In this document: positions 53,124-60,808 of the stretch, piece by piece | Position numbering within the stretch: the stretch's first letter is position 1 | Layout: every line of letters begins with the position of its first letter | NCBI GenBank assembly: GCA_016707425.1 | Contig: JADJHU010000004.1 | Location: 1-64,000 of the forward strand | DNA from: Gammaproteobacteria bacterium | GTDB taxonomy: Bacteria > Pseudomonadota > Gammaproteobacteria > Steroidobacterales > Steroidobacteraceae | Direction: 5' to 3' | Length of the DNA: 64,000 nucleotides | The notes under the pieces: generated by a model | Told to the model about the DNA's origin: nothing | Database searches by the model: none | What the model saw: the letters and a program-made list of their open reading frames with translations, nothing else | Made by a program: the position numbers and the translations under genes

Positions 53124-53587
53124 GTATCGTCCGTGCCGTCGAAGCGATCGATCACCTGCGCATCTGCATCGACGAGCTGCGCCCGTTTCCGCAGCACCCG
53201 CACTGCCACGACCGCGCCGATGGCAAGCAGCACGAAAGGCGCGAGCCACAACCAGGCTGTGCGCGCATTCATGCGCGGCCGAAAAAGGATGAAATCGCCG
53301 TAGCGCGCCACCATGTGATCGCGGATATCCGCGTCGCTCTTGCCTTCGACGAGGAGCGTGCGCACCTCCCGGCGAAGATCGGCGGCCAGTCCGACCTGGG
53401 AGTCGGCGATCGACTGGTTCTGGCACTGCATGCAGCGCAGCTCGTGCGTGATGGCCTCATACCGCGCCTGCAGCGCGGCATCGGCGAGTGGCGGAGTGGG
53501 ATCGATGGCGTGACTCACGCCGGCCAGCATGAGCAGCAGGGCGCCGAGTGACAGTCGCCGCAGCCGGGAATGCGGTTGGGTTTGCAT
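53120..53587 (-). CDS. ccmH: Cytochrome c biogenesis protein CcmH
   Basis: 155 aa. A signal peptide (LSLGALLLMLAGVSHA) precedes the redox motif in LRCMQCQNQSIADS and HMVARYGDFILFRPRM, with a C-terminal transmembrane helix. The periplasmic CxxC reduces apocytochrome c cysteines. This is the short, CcmL-like form; the TPR half is the separate ccmI. It follows ccmG by 12 bp. Confidence 0.95.
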   Translation of the reverse strand: MQTQPHSRLRRLSLGALLLMLAGVSHAIDPTPPLADAALQARYEAITHELRCMQCQNQSIADSQVGLAADLRREVRTLLVEGKSDADIRDHMVARYGDFILFRPRMNARTAWLWLAPFVLLAIGAVVAVRVLRKRAQLVDADAQVIDRFDGTDDT

Positions 53588-53599
53588 GCGTTCCTCTCC

Positions 53600-54136
53600 T
53601 CAGCCGCCCGGCGCAGCGCGCGTCACGAGGGGCAGGAAATCGCGCTCCCAGATCTCGCGCGTGAGCGCACCGACCTGCTTGCGCACGACACGGCCATCGG
53701 GCGCGATGAGGAAGCTCTCTGGAGCGCCATACACGCCCCAGTCGACGGCCACCCGGCCGTCGCGATCCGCAGCCACTGCCGCGTAGGGGTTCCCGAGCTG
53801 CGCAAGCCATGCCAGGGCCTGCGCATCGTCATCCTTCCAGTTGAGCCCGACGACGGGCACGACCCCACCCTTCTGGATCGCAAGCAGCGTCTCGTGCTCG
53901 GCGCGACACTCCGCGCACCATGTCCCCCAGACGTTGAACAGATGCCATCGGCCCGCGAAATCCCCGCTCTGTACGCGACGCGTACCATCGAAGAGGTCTG
54001 GCAGGGTGAACTGCGGGGCAGGCTTGCCGATGAGCGGGGACTCGATCACGCCCTTTTCGGGCGCGCGCCGCAGTCCCACCGCGAGCAGGACCACGAGCAG
54101 CGCGAAGAGCCCGAGCGGCAGGAGAAAGCGGTTCAT
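53600..54136 (-). CDS. ccmG: Thiol:disulfide interchange protein CcmG/DsbE
   Basis: 178 aa from ATG 54136, overlapping the ccmF stop by 4 bp. An N-terminal membrane anchor precedes a thioredoxin fold with the active site in NVWGTWCAECRAEHE (CAEC rather than the commoner CPTC/CPSC) and the cis-Pro region VYGAPESFLIAPDG. It keeps apocytochrome thiols reduced in the periplasm. Confidence 0.94.
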   Translation of the reverse strand: MNRFLLPLGLFALLVVLLAVGLRRAPEKGVIESPLIGKPAPQFTLPDLFDGTRRVQSGDFAGRWHLFNVWGTWCAECRAEHETLLAIQKGGVVPVVGLNWKDDDAQALAWLAQLGNPYAAVAADRDGRVAVDWGVYGAPESFLIAPDGRVVRKQVGALTREIWERDFLPLVTRAAPGG

Positions 54137-56109
54137 GCCTGCGACGCCGCGACCTCCGTCTGCGTGGGCGCTCCCGCCCTCGTGTCCTCTGCGACCCGTG
54201 CGCGGGCCGTGCGGTAGCGTCGATCCGTCGCCGCGAGGAATCCTCCGAGCGCCATGAGGTAGGCGCCGAGCCACACGAAACGGATGAGCGGACGCACCTG
54301 CACGCGGATGCTCCACGTGTTGGCGCCGAGATCCTCTCCCAAGGCAGCAAACAGATCGCGGCGCACGCCGGCGTCGATCGATGCCTCGGTCATCACCTGA
54401 CGCTGCACCCAGTAACGGCGCTTCTCCGGGGTGAGCTCGACGAGCGCGTGCCCATCGCGGGTGACTGTGACCTGGCCGCGCACGCCATCGTAGTTCGGGC
54501 CTTCCACCGGTTGCACGCCGCCGAAGCGGAACTCATAGCGGTCGAGCGTCACCGCCTCGCCGGGCTTGAGTCCGACGTCGCGCTCCTGTGAGTACGACTG
54601 CACCGCCGTGACGCCGATGACGAAGACGGCAAGGCCGGCATGCGCGACAGTCATGCCGAGCACCGCGCGTGGCAGCATCAGTCCGCGCCGCAGCCGATTG
54701 ATCGGCTCGACGAGCGAGGAGAGCAGGATCCAGATGCCCAGGGCGAAGCCCGTGAGCGTGAGCCAGCCCGGGCTGCCATAGAACCCGAAACTCACGGCGA
54801 TCGCGAGCACGAGCGCCAGCACACCCGCTCCCAGCCAGCGCCGGCGGGATGCGCCGAGGCGGCCACGCTTCCAGTTGGCGTGGATGCCCACCGCCAGTAG
54901 TGCGAGCAATGGCAGCATCGGCAGCAGGAAGGTCGGTTCGAAATAGGGTGGGCCCACCGACAGGGTCCCCAGTCCGAGTGCATCCGAGACGAGCGGCGCC
55001 ATCGTGCCGCCGAAGACCACGGCGGCGGCGATCACGAGCAGGATGTTGTTGAAGAGCAGGAAGGATTCGCGCGCACCGAGCTCGAATCCCGCCTGCGAGC
55101 CGAGCGCCGGTGCGCGCCAGGCGTAGAGCGCGAGGGCCCCGCCGATCACGGTGATGAGGAATCCGAGAATGAAAATGCCGCGTGCCGGATCGGCGGCAAA
55201 GGAGTGCACGGAGACCAGTACCCCCGAGCGCACGAGGAAAGTGCCGAGCAGCGAGAGTGAGAACGCGAGGATCGCCAGCAACAGCGTCCAGCTCTTGAAG
55301 AGGCCACGCTTGTCGGTGACTGCAAGTGAGTGAAGCAGTGCCGCGCCGACCAGCCAGGGCATGAACGAGGCATTCTCCACCGGGTCCCAGAACCAGAAGC
55401 CTCCCCAGCCAAGCTCATAGTAGGCCCACCAGCTGCCGAGCGAGATGCCGATGGTGAGGAACGCCCAGGCACTGGCCGTCCACGGACGGGCCCAGCGGGC
55501 CCAGCTCTGATCGACCCGCCCCTCGAGCATCGCGGCACACGCGAAGGCAAACGCGATCGCGAAGCCGACGTAGCCCGTGTACAGAAGCGGTGGATGCAGG
55601 GCGAGTGCGAAATCCTGCAGCAGCGGATTGAGATCACGGCCATCGGGGGCAGCCGGCACGAGTCGCGCGAAGGGATTCGAGGTGGCCAGAGTGAACAGCA
55701 GGAAGCCGAAGCTCACGAAGCCGAGCACGCCAAGCACGCGCGCGACGAAGGGCCGCGGGAGACCGCCCGAAGCGAGCGCCACGGCGACCGTCCACACCGA
55801 GAGGATGAAGATCCACAGCAGGAGCGAGCCTTCATGCGCGCCCCAGAGGGCGGCGATCCGGTAGAAGAGTGGCAGGGCCGTGTTCGAGTTCTCGGCCACG
55901 TACTTCACGGAAAAGTCGTGCGTCACGAATGCGGCGATCAGGGTGCCCATCGCGGCGGCGAGCATCACGAACTGGCCGGCCACCGCCGGCTGCACCGTGG
56001 CCATCCAGCGCTCGCGCGCCAGGCTGGCACCCGCAATGCCGAACACGGCCTGCAGGCCTGACAGGAGCAGCGCCAGAATCAGGGCGAAATGTCCGAGCTC
56101 CGGGATCAT
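54133..56109 (-). CDS. ccmF: Heme lyase CcmF
   Basis: 658 aa, about fifteen transmembrane helices. The Trp-rich heme-handling motif WGGFWFWDPVENASFMPWL is at about residue 235, with periplasmic His ligands in helices on either side (for example LHPPLLYTGYVG). The C-terminal periplasmic loop is complete. It ligates heme from CcmE to apocytochrome c with CcmH and CcmI. It overlaps ccmE by 4 bp. Confidence 0.97.
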   Translation of the reverse strand: MIPELGHFALILALLLSGLQAVFGIAGASLARERWMATVQPAVAGQFVMLAAAMGTLIAAFVTHDFSVKYVAENSNTALPLFYRIAALWGAHEGSLLLWIFILSVWTVAVALASGGLPRPFVARVLGVLGFVSFGFLLFTLATSNPFARLVPAAPDGRDLNPLLQDFALALHPPLLYTGYVGFAIAFAFACAAMLEGRVDQSWARWARPWTASAWAFLTIGISLGSWWAYYELGWGGFWFWDPVENASFMPWLVGAALLHSLAVTDKRGLFKSWTLLLAILAFSLSLLGTFLVRSGVLVSVHSFAADPARGIFILGFLITVIGGALALYAWRAPALGSQAGFELGARESFLLFNNILLVIAAAVVFGGTMAPLVSDALGLGTLSVGPPYFEPTFLLPMLPLLALLAVGIHANWKRGRLGASRRRWLGAGVLALVLAIAVSFGFYGSPGWLTLTGFALGIWILLSSLVEPINRLRRGLMLPRAVLGMTVAHAGLAVFVIGVTAVQSYSQERDVGLKPGEAVTLDRYEFRFGGVQPVEGPNYDGVRGQVTVTRDGHALVELTPEKRRYWVQRQVMTEASIDAGVRRDLFAALGEDLGANTWSIRVQVRPLIRFVWLGAYLMALGGFLAATDRRYRTARARVAEDTRAGAPTQTEVAASQA

Positions 56110-56558
56110 GGCGGGCTCTGTGGCGGAAGGCGTCCGCCGTGTGCCTTCTCGAGGGAGCGCTGCACTTCGGGCGGCATGTAGTTTTCATCGTGCTTGGCGA
56201 GCACTTCATCGGCCACGAAGACGCCATCCGTGCCGAGTCGCCCGTGGGCGACCACACCCTGGCCGTCGCGGAACAGGTCCGGCAGGACGCCCGTGTAGCT
56301 CACCGGCACCTGGTGTCTGAAGTCGGTGACCACGAAGCGCACTTCGAGGCTGCCCGGTGTGCGCACGACGCTGCCCTTCTCGACCATCCCGCCCAGGCGG
56401 AAACGCTCGCCCGTGGGCGCCTGGCCGGAGGTGATCTGGCTGGGATCGAAGAAGAACATGACGTTCTCACGGAACGCCTGAAGCGCGAGCGCCCCGGCCG
56501 CTCCCACGCCGATCAGGATGGCGAGCACAAGCACCAGACGTTTCCTGCGGGGTGTCAA
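56106..56558 (-). CDS. ccmE: Heme chaperone CcmE
   Basis: 150 aa from TTG 56558, whose last bases overlap the ccmD stop (TTGA). This start gives the usual LTPRRKRLVLVLAIL. One transmembrane helix precedes an OB-fold periplasmic domain. The heme-binding His lies in VLAKHDENYMPPEV. It receives heme from CcmC and passes it to CcmF. Longer in-frame readings overlap ccmD completely and are not used. Confidence 0.94.
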   Translation of the reverse strand: MTPRRKRLVLVLAILIGVGAAGALALQAFRENVMFFFDPSQITSGQAPTGERFRLGGMVEKGSVVRTPGSLEVRFVVTDFRHQVPVSYTGVLPDLFRDGQGVVAHGRLGTDGVFVADEVLAKHDENYMPPEVQRSLEKAHGGRLPPQSPP

Positions 56559-56719
56559 GGCGCCTCTCCCCGCGTCGCAATGCGGCGGCGTGCTTCCTCG
56601 ACCGCGCGGCGACAGGTCCGTCGCGCCCAGGCGATATTGGCGATCACCACCAGAAAGACGATGGCATATGAAGGCCACACATAGGATGCATAGCCGCCCA
56701 TGGCGAGGAATTCCCTCAT
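56555..56719 (-). CDS. ccmD: Heme exporter protein CcmD
   Basis: 54 aa. The protein starts MREFLAMGGYASYVWPSY, has one membrane helix (AIVFLVVIANIAWA) and ends in a basic, Arg-rich cytoplasmic tail (RRTCRRAVEEARRRIATRG). This is the standard CcmD pattern. It helps release holo-CcmE from the CcmABC complex. The start overlaps the ccmC stop and the stop overlaps the ccmE start. Confidence 0.93.
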   Translation of the reverse strand: MREFLAMGGYASYVWPSYAIVFLVVIANIAWARRTCRRAVEEARRRIATRGEAP

Positions 56720-57453
56720 GACTGCAGAGCCTCCTTCACCCAGCTCGCCGAACGCTCACGCCGCAGCACCTCGCCGCGCAGGCGGGTCAGCAATACGGCT
56801 GCGAAATAGAGCGTAAACCCCGCCAGCATCAGCAACAGCGGCACCACCATCGAAGCCGGCATCGAGGGGCGCCCAAGCTTCATGACGCTCGGGGTCTGGT
56901 GCAGCGAATTCCACCACTCCACCGAGTAATGGATGATCGGAACATTCACCAGCCCGACGATCGCCAGCACGGCGCTCGCGCGATCGGCACGCTGCGTATC
57001 CTCGAAAGCATCCCTGAGACCCATGTAACCGAGAAACAGAAAGAGCAGGATCAGCTCTGAGGTCAATCGAGGGTCCCACTGCCAGTAAGTTCCCCACATG
57101 GGTTTGCCCCAGAGCATGCCCGTCACCAGTGCCGCAAGGGTGAAGGAAGCGCCAATCGGGGCGCAACTCGCGGCGACCGCGTGGGCCACCTTCATGCGCC
57201 ATATGAGGCCCACGGCCGCGGCACTCCCCATGGTCGTGTATACGAGCAGCGACATCCAGGCGCTCGGTGCGTGCACGTACACGATGCGAAAGCCATCGCC
57301 CTGCTGGTAATCCGGCGGAGCGAGCACCAGCCCTCCATAGAGTCCGGCAAGGATGAGCATCGCCGCGGGCCAGCCGAGCCACGGCACCAGGCGCCCGGCA
57401 ATGCGGTAGACGTGCGGCGGTGAGCCGAGGCGGTGAAACCAGCTCCAGTCCAT
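56716..57453 (-). CDS. ccmC: Heme exporter protein CcmC
   Basis: 245 aa from ATG 57453; the longer open frame lies over ccmB. Six transmembrane helices with the heme-handling motif WGTYWQWDPRLTSELILLF, and flanking His in YVHAPSAWMSLLVY and NVPIIHYSVEWWNSLHQ. It loads heme onto CcmE. It follows ccmB by 2 bp. Confidence 0.96.
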   Translation of the reverse strand: MDWSWFHRLGSPPHVYRIAGRLVPWLGWPAAMLILAGLYGGLVLAPPDYQQGDGFRIVYVHAPSAWMSLLVYTTMGSAAAVGLIWRMKVAHAVAASCAPIGASFTLAALVTGMLWGKPMWGTYWQWDPRLTSELILLFLFLGYMGLRDAFEDTQRADRASAVLAIVGLVNVPIIHYSVEWWNSLHQTPSVMKLGRPSMPASMVVPLLLMLAGFTLYFAAVLLTRLRGEVLRRERSASWVKEALQS

Positions 57454-57455
57454 TT

Positions 57456-58136
57456 CTACTCCAGGCTGATCCGCACGGCCGCAGCGGCGGCGAAGGGCGC
57501 CAGCGTCAGTGCGAGCACAGCGAGCGAACCAAGCAGGTACAGCGGGGCCGCGTAGCTTACCCCGTCGATCGCCAGTTGCGTGGCACGTGCCCCAAAGATG
57601 AGCACGGGCATGGCCAGCGGCAAGGTCAGCAGCGACAGCAGTGCTCCGCCACGACGCAGGCCGAGCGTGAGCCCCGCACCGACTGCGCCCACGAGGCTCA
57701 GGCTGAGCGATCCGAGCACGAGTGCGGCAACGATCCCGGGCAGTGCCTGGGGAGAGGCCCCGAGCGCGACGGCGGCGAGCGGCGCTGTGAGCGCGAGCGG
57801 AATGCCGGTCAGCAGCCAGTGCGAGGCGGTCTTTGCGAGCAGCAACCACGTGAGCGAGTGCCCGGAGAGCACGTACTGTTCGAGTGTGCCGTCCTGCGCG
57901 TCATCGCGGAAGAGGAACTCGAGCGCCAGCAGCGAGGACAGCAGCGCCGCGGTCCAGAGCACACCCGGTGCGCTCTGGCGCAGCTGCGACAGTTCCGGCG
58001 TCACTGCGAGCGGAAAGAGCGCCGTGACCATCACGAAGAACAGGAGCGGCTGCGCGAGCTGCGCCCGGCGGCGAAACGCGAGACGCAGATCGCGCGCCAC
58101 CACCAGTTGCGCTGCGCGCAGCGCCGAGACACTCAT
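57456..58136 (-). CDS. ccmB: Heme exporter protein CcmB
   Basis: 226 aa from ATG 58136, overlapping ccmA by 4 bp. Six transmembrane helices, with the conserved ALLSSLLALEFLFRDD and the cytoplasmic DGTLEQYVLSG coupling region. It is the permease of the CcmAB ABC unit that drives release of holo-CcmE from CcmC. Confidence 0.95.
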   Translation of the reverse strand: MSVSALRAAQLVVARDLRLAFRRRAQLAQPLLFFVMVTALFPLAVTPELSQLRQSAPGVLWTAALLSSLLALEFLFRDDAQDGTLEQYVLSGHSLTWLLLAKTASHWLLTGIPLALTAPLAAVALGASPQALPGIVAALVLGSLSLSLVGAVGAGLTLGLRRGGALLSLLTLPLAMPVLIFGARATQLAIDGVSYAAPLYLLGSLAVLALTLAPFAAAAAVRISLE

Positions 58137-58777
58137 GAGACCCCAAGCGTCAGATGGGAAAGTCGGGCGGCAGGTACGGCCAGCGCCTGGTGGACGGCCG
58201 CGAGCGCCATTCCGCCCTGCTCGACATGGGCCGTAAGCAGTTCGCCGATGAGCGTCTGCCCCTGTGCATCGAGGCTCGTGGTGGGCTCGTCCAGCACCCA
58301 GAGCGTTGCGCCGGCGAGCACGAGCATTGCAAGCCCGAGGCGCCTGCACTGGCCGGCCGAGAGTGTGCGCGCGAGTTGCCCTGCGAAGTGACGGGCTCCG
58401 ACGCGCTCGAGTGCGGAATCGAGCTCCATGCGGCTGGTACTGCGCCGCAGACCCACCGTGAATTCGAGATTCTCGCGCCCGGTCAGATCGGGCTTCAGAG
58501 GCACGGCGTGCGGGAGGTAGAACAACTGGGCATGAAAGGGGTCGCGGGCCCGCCTTGCGTCATCCTGACCCCAGCGGATCGTGCCCTCCTCGGGCTCGAT
58601 GAGGCCACAGAGTGTGCGCAGCAGCGTCGTCTTCCCGGTACCGTTCGCACCGCGGATCTGCAGGCAGATGCCGGCATGCAGCTCGAAGGAAATGCCCCGC
58701 AGGACATGGGACTCACCCCGCCAGACGTGCAGACCATCGACCCGAAGACTCGTGGAACTATTCGTTAATTCAGCCAC
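58133..58777 (-). CDS. ccmA: Heme exporter ATP-binding protein CcmA
   Basis: 214 aa from GTG 58777. ABC ATPase: Walker A GANGTGKTTLLR, signature LSAGQCRRLGLA (the second residue of the usual LSxGQ family is conserved), Walker B LWVLDEPTTSLD and the switch His in AAVHQAL. It is the first gene of the ccmABCDEFGHI operon. A divergent promoter pair with the tRNA-Leu gene lies upstream. Confidence 0.96.
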   Translation of the reverse strand: MAELTNSSTSLRVDGLHVWRGESHVLRGISFELHAGICLQIRGANGTGKTTLLRTLCGLIEPEEGTIRWGQDDARRARDPFHAQLFYLPHAVPLKPDLTGRENLEFTVGLRRSTSRMELDSALERVGARHFAGQLARTLSAGQCRRLGLAMLVLAGATLWVLDEPTTSLDAQGQTLIGELLTAHVEQGGMALAAVHQALAVPAARLSHLTLGVS

Positions 58778-58859
58778 TTATAAGATAATCATAAGGTTAA
58801 ATCACCGACAGATCAGCCGCTCTGCTGCCGTTCCAGATCGGGCCATCCACGCGCGTGCG

Positions 58860-58925
58860 GCATTGTAGGCAAGCGCGCAGCGCGCGTCATGGCGAGGAAG
58901 TACCGTGAGCTTCGCCCTACAATGC
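58860..58925. promoter_or_regulatory. Divergent promoters of ccmA and tRNA-Leu in an inverted repeat
   Basis: GCATTGTAGG (58860-58869) and CCTACAATGC (58916-58925) are a perfect 10-bp inverted repeat. Each arm contains a TACAAT -10 box facing outward: 58867-58862 on the minus strand for ccmA (with ATGACG at -35, 17-bp spacer) and 58918-58923 on the plus strand, 13 bp before the tRNA-Leu 5' end. Confidence 0.6.
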
Positions 58926-58936
58926 CACGACACCCT

Positions 58937-59271
58937 GCCCGGGTGGCGAAACAGGTAGACGCAAGGGACTTGAGGCAATTGAGCAGCCGGGTCGGAAACG
59001 CCCGGCTGAATGGGGTCAAATTCGGGGGACCAGCAGCACGACAGGGTGGCTGCAATCCCGAGCTAAGCCGCGCTGCAGCGCCTGGGTCTGCTGCACCGGA
59101 AAGTGTAGAGACTTGACGGCCCCCGCCTAAACCGCAGCCTGCCGGGCGGCGGCACGGCGAAGAGAAAGTCCAGACCCCAAATGCGCGCATGCGGCGCAGC
59201 AACGAAAGTTGTAGTGGGTAAGAAAATCCCTCGGGGGAAACCCCATGCCGGTTCGAGCCCGGCCCCGGGCA
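58937..59271 (+). tRNA. tRNA-Leu(UAA), interrupted by a group I intron
   Basis: The exons are 58937-58971 and 59223-59271. Joined, they fold as a class II tRNA: acceptor GCCCGGG/CCCGGGC, D-stem GCG/CGC, anticodon stem AGGGA/TCCCT with loop CTTAAAA (anticodon UAA), a long variable arm with GGGG/CCCC, and T-stem GCCGG/CCGGC with loop TTCGAGC. The discriminator is A and CCA is not encoded. The intron lies between U34 and A35. In E. coli tRNA-Leu(UAA) is leuZ, next to cysT and glyW; here tRNA-Cys and tRNA-Gly are 0.7 kb away on the other strand. It decodes UUA and UUG, rare codons in this GC-rich genome. Confidence 0.93.
58972..59222 (+). ncRNA. Self-splicing group I intron in tRNA-Leu(UAA)
   Basis: 251 nt, no ORF. 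It starts after U34 (P1 formed by exon CUU and the guide AAUUGAG at 58978-58984) and ends with G59222 as the terminal guanosine. Core elements: P2 hairpin (GCCGGG/CCCGGC); P strand TCAAATTCGGGGGACC; Q strand CAATCCCGAGCTAAGCC; R strand GTGTAGAGACTTGACGG (59103-59119); and S strand AAGAGAAAGTCC (59160-59171), which pairs with R to form P7. The P9 region includes a GAAA-capped hairpin CAACGAAAGTTG. From memory, all of these closely match the Anabaena tRNA-Leu intron (R: GTGCAGAGACTCGACGG; S: AAGAGAGAGTCC). Confidence 0.92.
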
Positions 59272-59347
59272 TTGTCTTTGTGCTGGAACGGATGGGCATC
59301 GAATGAGGGGGCCGGGTCCTGTGAGGATCGCGCCCCGGGACGCGATC

Positions 59348-59902
59348 TCAGCCCCTGGCAAGCTCCCGCCGGATCGCCTCGCCCAGGAGCGGATCGTCCG
59401 GGGCGACGTCCGGCGCAAACCGTGCGGCAACCTCCCCCGTGCGACCGATGAGGAACTTCTCGAAGTTCCACAGCACTTCACTCGGTTCGCCGGGTGTGAT
59501 GCCGTAGTCTGCAAGCTGTGCCCGGAAGCGACTCCCGGGCTTCTCTGTCGCCCGCGGGAAAGCGGCCTGCAGCCACCGATACAGCGGGTGCTGCGACGAA
59601 CCCTTGACGGAGATCTTCTCGAACATCGGGAACTGCACCCCGAAGCGCCCTGTGCAGAAGGCCGCGATCTCGGAGTTCGATCCGGGCTCCTGGGCCCCAA
59701 AGTCGTTGGCCGGGAAACCTGCGATCACGAGACCCGTGGCGCCGTACTGCTCATGGAGCTTCTCCAGCCCTTCGTACTGCGGGGTGAGACCACACGCGGA
59801 GGCGACGTTGACGAGCAATAGCACCTTGCCACGATACTCGCCGAGCGTGGCAGCCGTGCCATCGATGCGGCGCAGTGGAATGTCGTAAAGCGCGTGCGCC
59901 AT
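59348..59902 (-). CDS. Glutathione peroxidase family protein
   Basis: 184 aa from ATG 59902; the longer open frame upstream runs through tRNA-Cys. Thioredoxin-like fold with the peroxidatic Cys in NVASACGLTPQYEGL, then GFPANDFGAQEPGSNSEI and WNFEKFLIGRTGEV (the resolving Trp/Asn region). It reduces peroxides, probably with thioredoxin as donor as in most bacterial homologues. It sits between tRNA-Cys and the intron-bearing tRNA-Leu, read in the direction of the uvrC-pgsA-tRNA run. Confidence 0.93.
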   Translation of the reverse strand: MAHALYDIPLRRIDGTAATLGEYRGKVLLLVNVASACGLTPQYEGLEKLHEQYGATGLVIAGFPANDFGAQEPGSNSEIAAFCTGRFGVQFPMFEKISVKGSSQHPLYRWLQAAFPRATEKPGSRFRAQLADYGITPGEPSEVLWNFEKFLIGRTGEVAARFAPDVAPDDPLLGEAIRRELARG

Positions 59903-59937
59903 GGTGCTGCCTCTCCAGATTGCCTGAACGGAAGGAC

Positions 59938-60011
59938 TGGAGGCGCGGACGGGAGTCGAACCCATCTCCACGGCTTTGCAGGCCGCTGCATGACCGCTCT
60001 GCCACCGCGCC
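59938..60011 (-). tRNA. tRNA-Cys(GCA)
   Basis: 74 nt including encoded CCA (59940-59938). Acceptor GGCGCGG/CCGCGCC, anticodon loop CTGCAAA (GCA) on a GCGGC/GCCGT stem, T-loop TTCGACT and discriminator U, as required for tRNA-Cys. It follows tRNA-Gly by 45 bp, equivalent to cysT behind glyW in E. coli. Confidence 0.96.
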
Positions 60012-60018
60012 ACAAACG

Positions 60019-60044
60019 AAAAGCCCCGGAGGTCACCCGGGGCT
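60019..60044 (-). terminator. Terminator-like hairpin between tRNA-Gly and tRNA-Cys
   Basis: On the minus strand AGCCCCGG (60044-60037) pairs with CCGGGGCT (60029-60022) and is followed by a TTTT run (60022-60019). It could end part of the tRNA-Gly transcripts or act as a processing hairpin; tRNA-Cys lies just beyond. Confidence 0.5.
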
Positions 60045-60056
60045 CGTGGGAAATCC

Positions 60057-60132
60057 TGGAGCGGGAAACGAGGCTCGAACTCGCGACCTCAACCTTGGCA
60101 AGGTTGCGCTCTACCAACTGAGCTATTCCCGC
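60057..60132 (-). tRNA. tRNA-Gly(GCC)
   Basis: 76 nt including encoded CCA. It is very close to E. coli glyW-type tRNA-Gly: acceptor GCGGGAA/TTCCCGC, D-arm TAGCTCAGTTGGTAGAGC, anticodon loop TTGCCAA (GCC), T-loop TTCGAGC. It lies 74 bp downstream of pgsA, as in E. coli. Confidence 0.97.
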
Positions 60133-60206
60133 CCGAGTGCGGGGCGAGATTGTATGAGCAGGCACCCACAAGTCAAGGAACCTCTGGAGGCCCCGGGATA
60201 CGATCC

Positions 60207-60797
60207 TTACCCGGCCCGCAGGTCCGGCCAGGCCGCTCGCAGATAGGACACGGCCGACGCCAGTGTGAGTGCCGCCGCGATCACCGTGAGCACGAGTCCG
60301 AGGGCGTAGGTGGGCAGGATCCAGAGATCCCAGCGATAGAGCATCATCGACAGCCCCGTGATCTGCACGATGGTCTTGAATTTTCCGAGTCGCGACACGG
60401 CCACTTTGCGCCGCTGCCCCACCTCCGCCATCCACTCGCGCAATGCAGAAATGGCGATCTCGCGTCCGATGATCACGGCTGCGGTGAGCACGATCAGCGC
60501 ACGCGTCCCCTCGAGCGACAGACCCAGTACCGGGCGCACGCCGCGCCCGACCAGCAGCACCAGAGCGACCGCGACGATCAGCTTGTCCGCCACAGGATCG
60601 AGGAAGGCGCCGAGCCGCGAGGTCTGCCCGAAGCGACGGGCAAAATACCCGTCGAGCGAGTCGGTGATCCCGGCTACGGCGAACAGGAGCCCGGCCGCGG
60701 GGTCGGACCAGTGCCAGGGCAGATAGAAGAGCACGAGGACGAGAGGGATCGCGAAGATCCTCAGCCAGGTGAGTATGTTGGGCAGCGTCCAGATCAT
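60207..60797 (-). CDS. pgsA: CDP-diacylglycerol-glycerol-3-phosphate 3-phosphatidyltransferase
   Basis: 196 aa. The CDP-alcohol phosphotransferase signature DSLDGYFARRFGQTSRLGAF continues to LDPVADK (residues about 45-72) within a six-helix membrane protein starting WTLPNILTWLRI. It makes phosphatidylglycerophosphate, the first step to phosphatidylglycerol. It follows uvrC by 11 bp. Confidence 0.97.
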   Translation of the reverse strand: MIWTLPNILTWLRIFAIPLVLVLFYLPWHWSDPAAGLLFAVAGITDSLDGYFARRFGQTSRLGAFLDPVADKLIVAVALVLLVGRGVRPVLGLSLEGTRALIVLTAAVIIGREIAISALREWMAEVGQRRKVAVSRLGKFKTIVQITGLSMMLYRWDLWILPTYALGLVLTVIAAALTLASAVSYLRAAWPDLRAG

Positions 60798-60808
60798 CGT
60801 GTGCCGGC

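Noticed and set aside
58900..59272. RNase P RNA, suggested by a GAAAGTCC-like stretch near 59163
   Set aside because: The same stretch is the S element of the group I intron, and the flanking exons fold into a tRNA; the other RNase P landmarks are missing.
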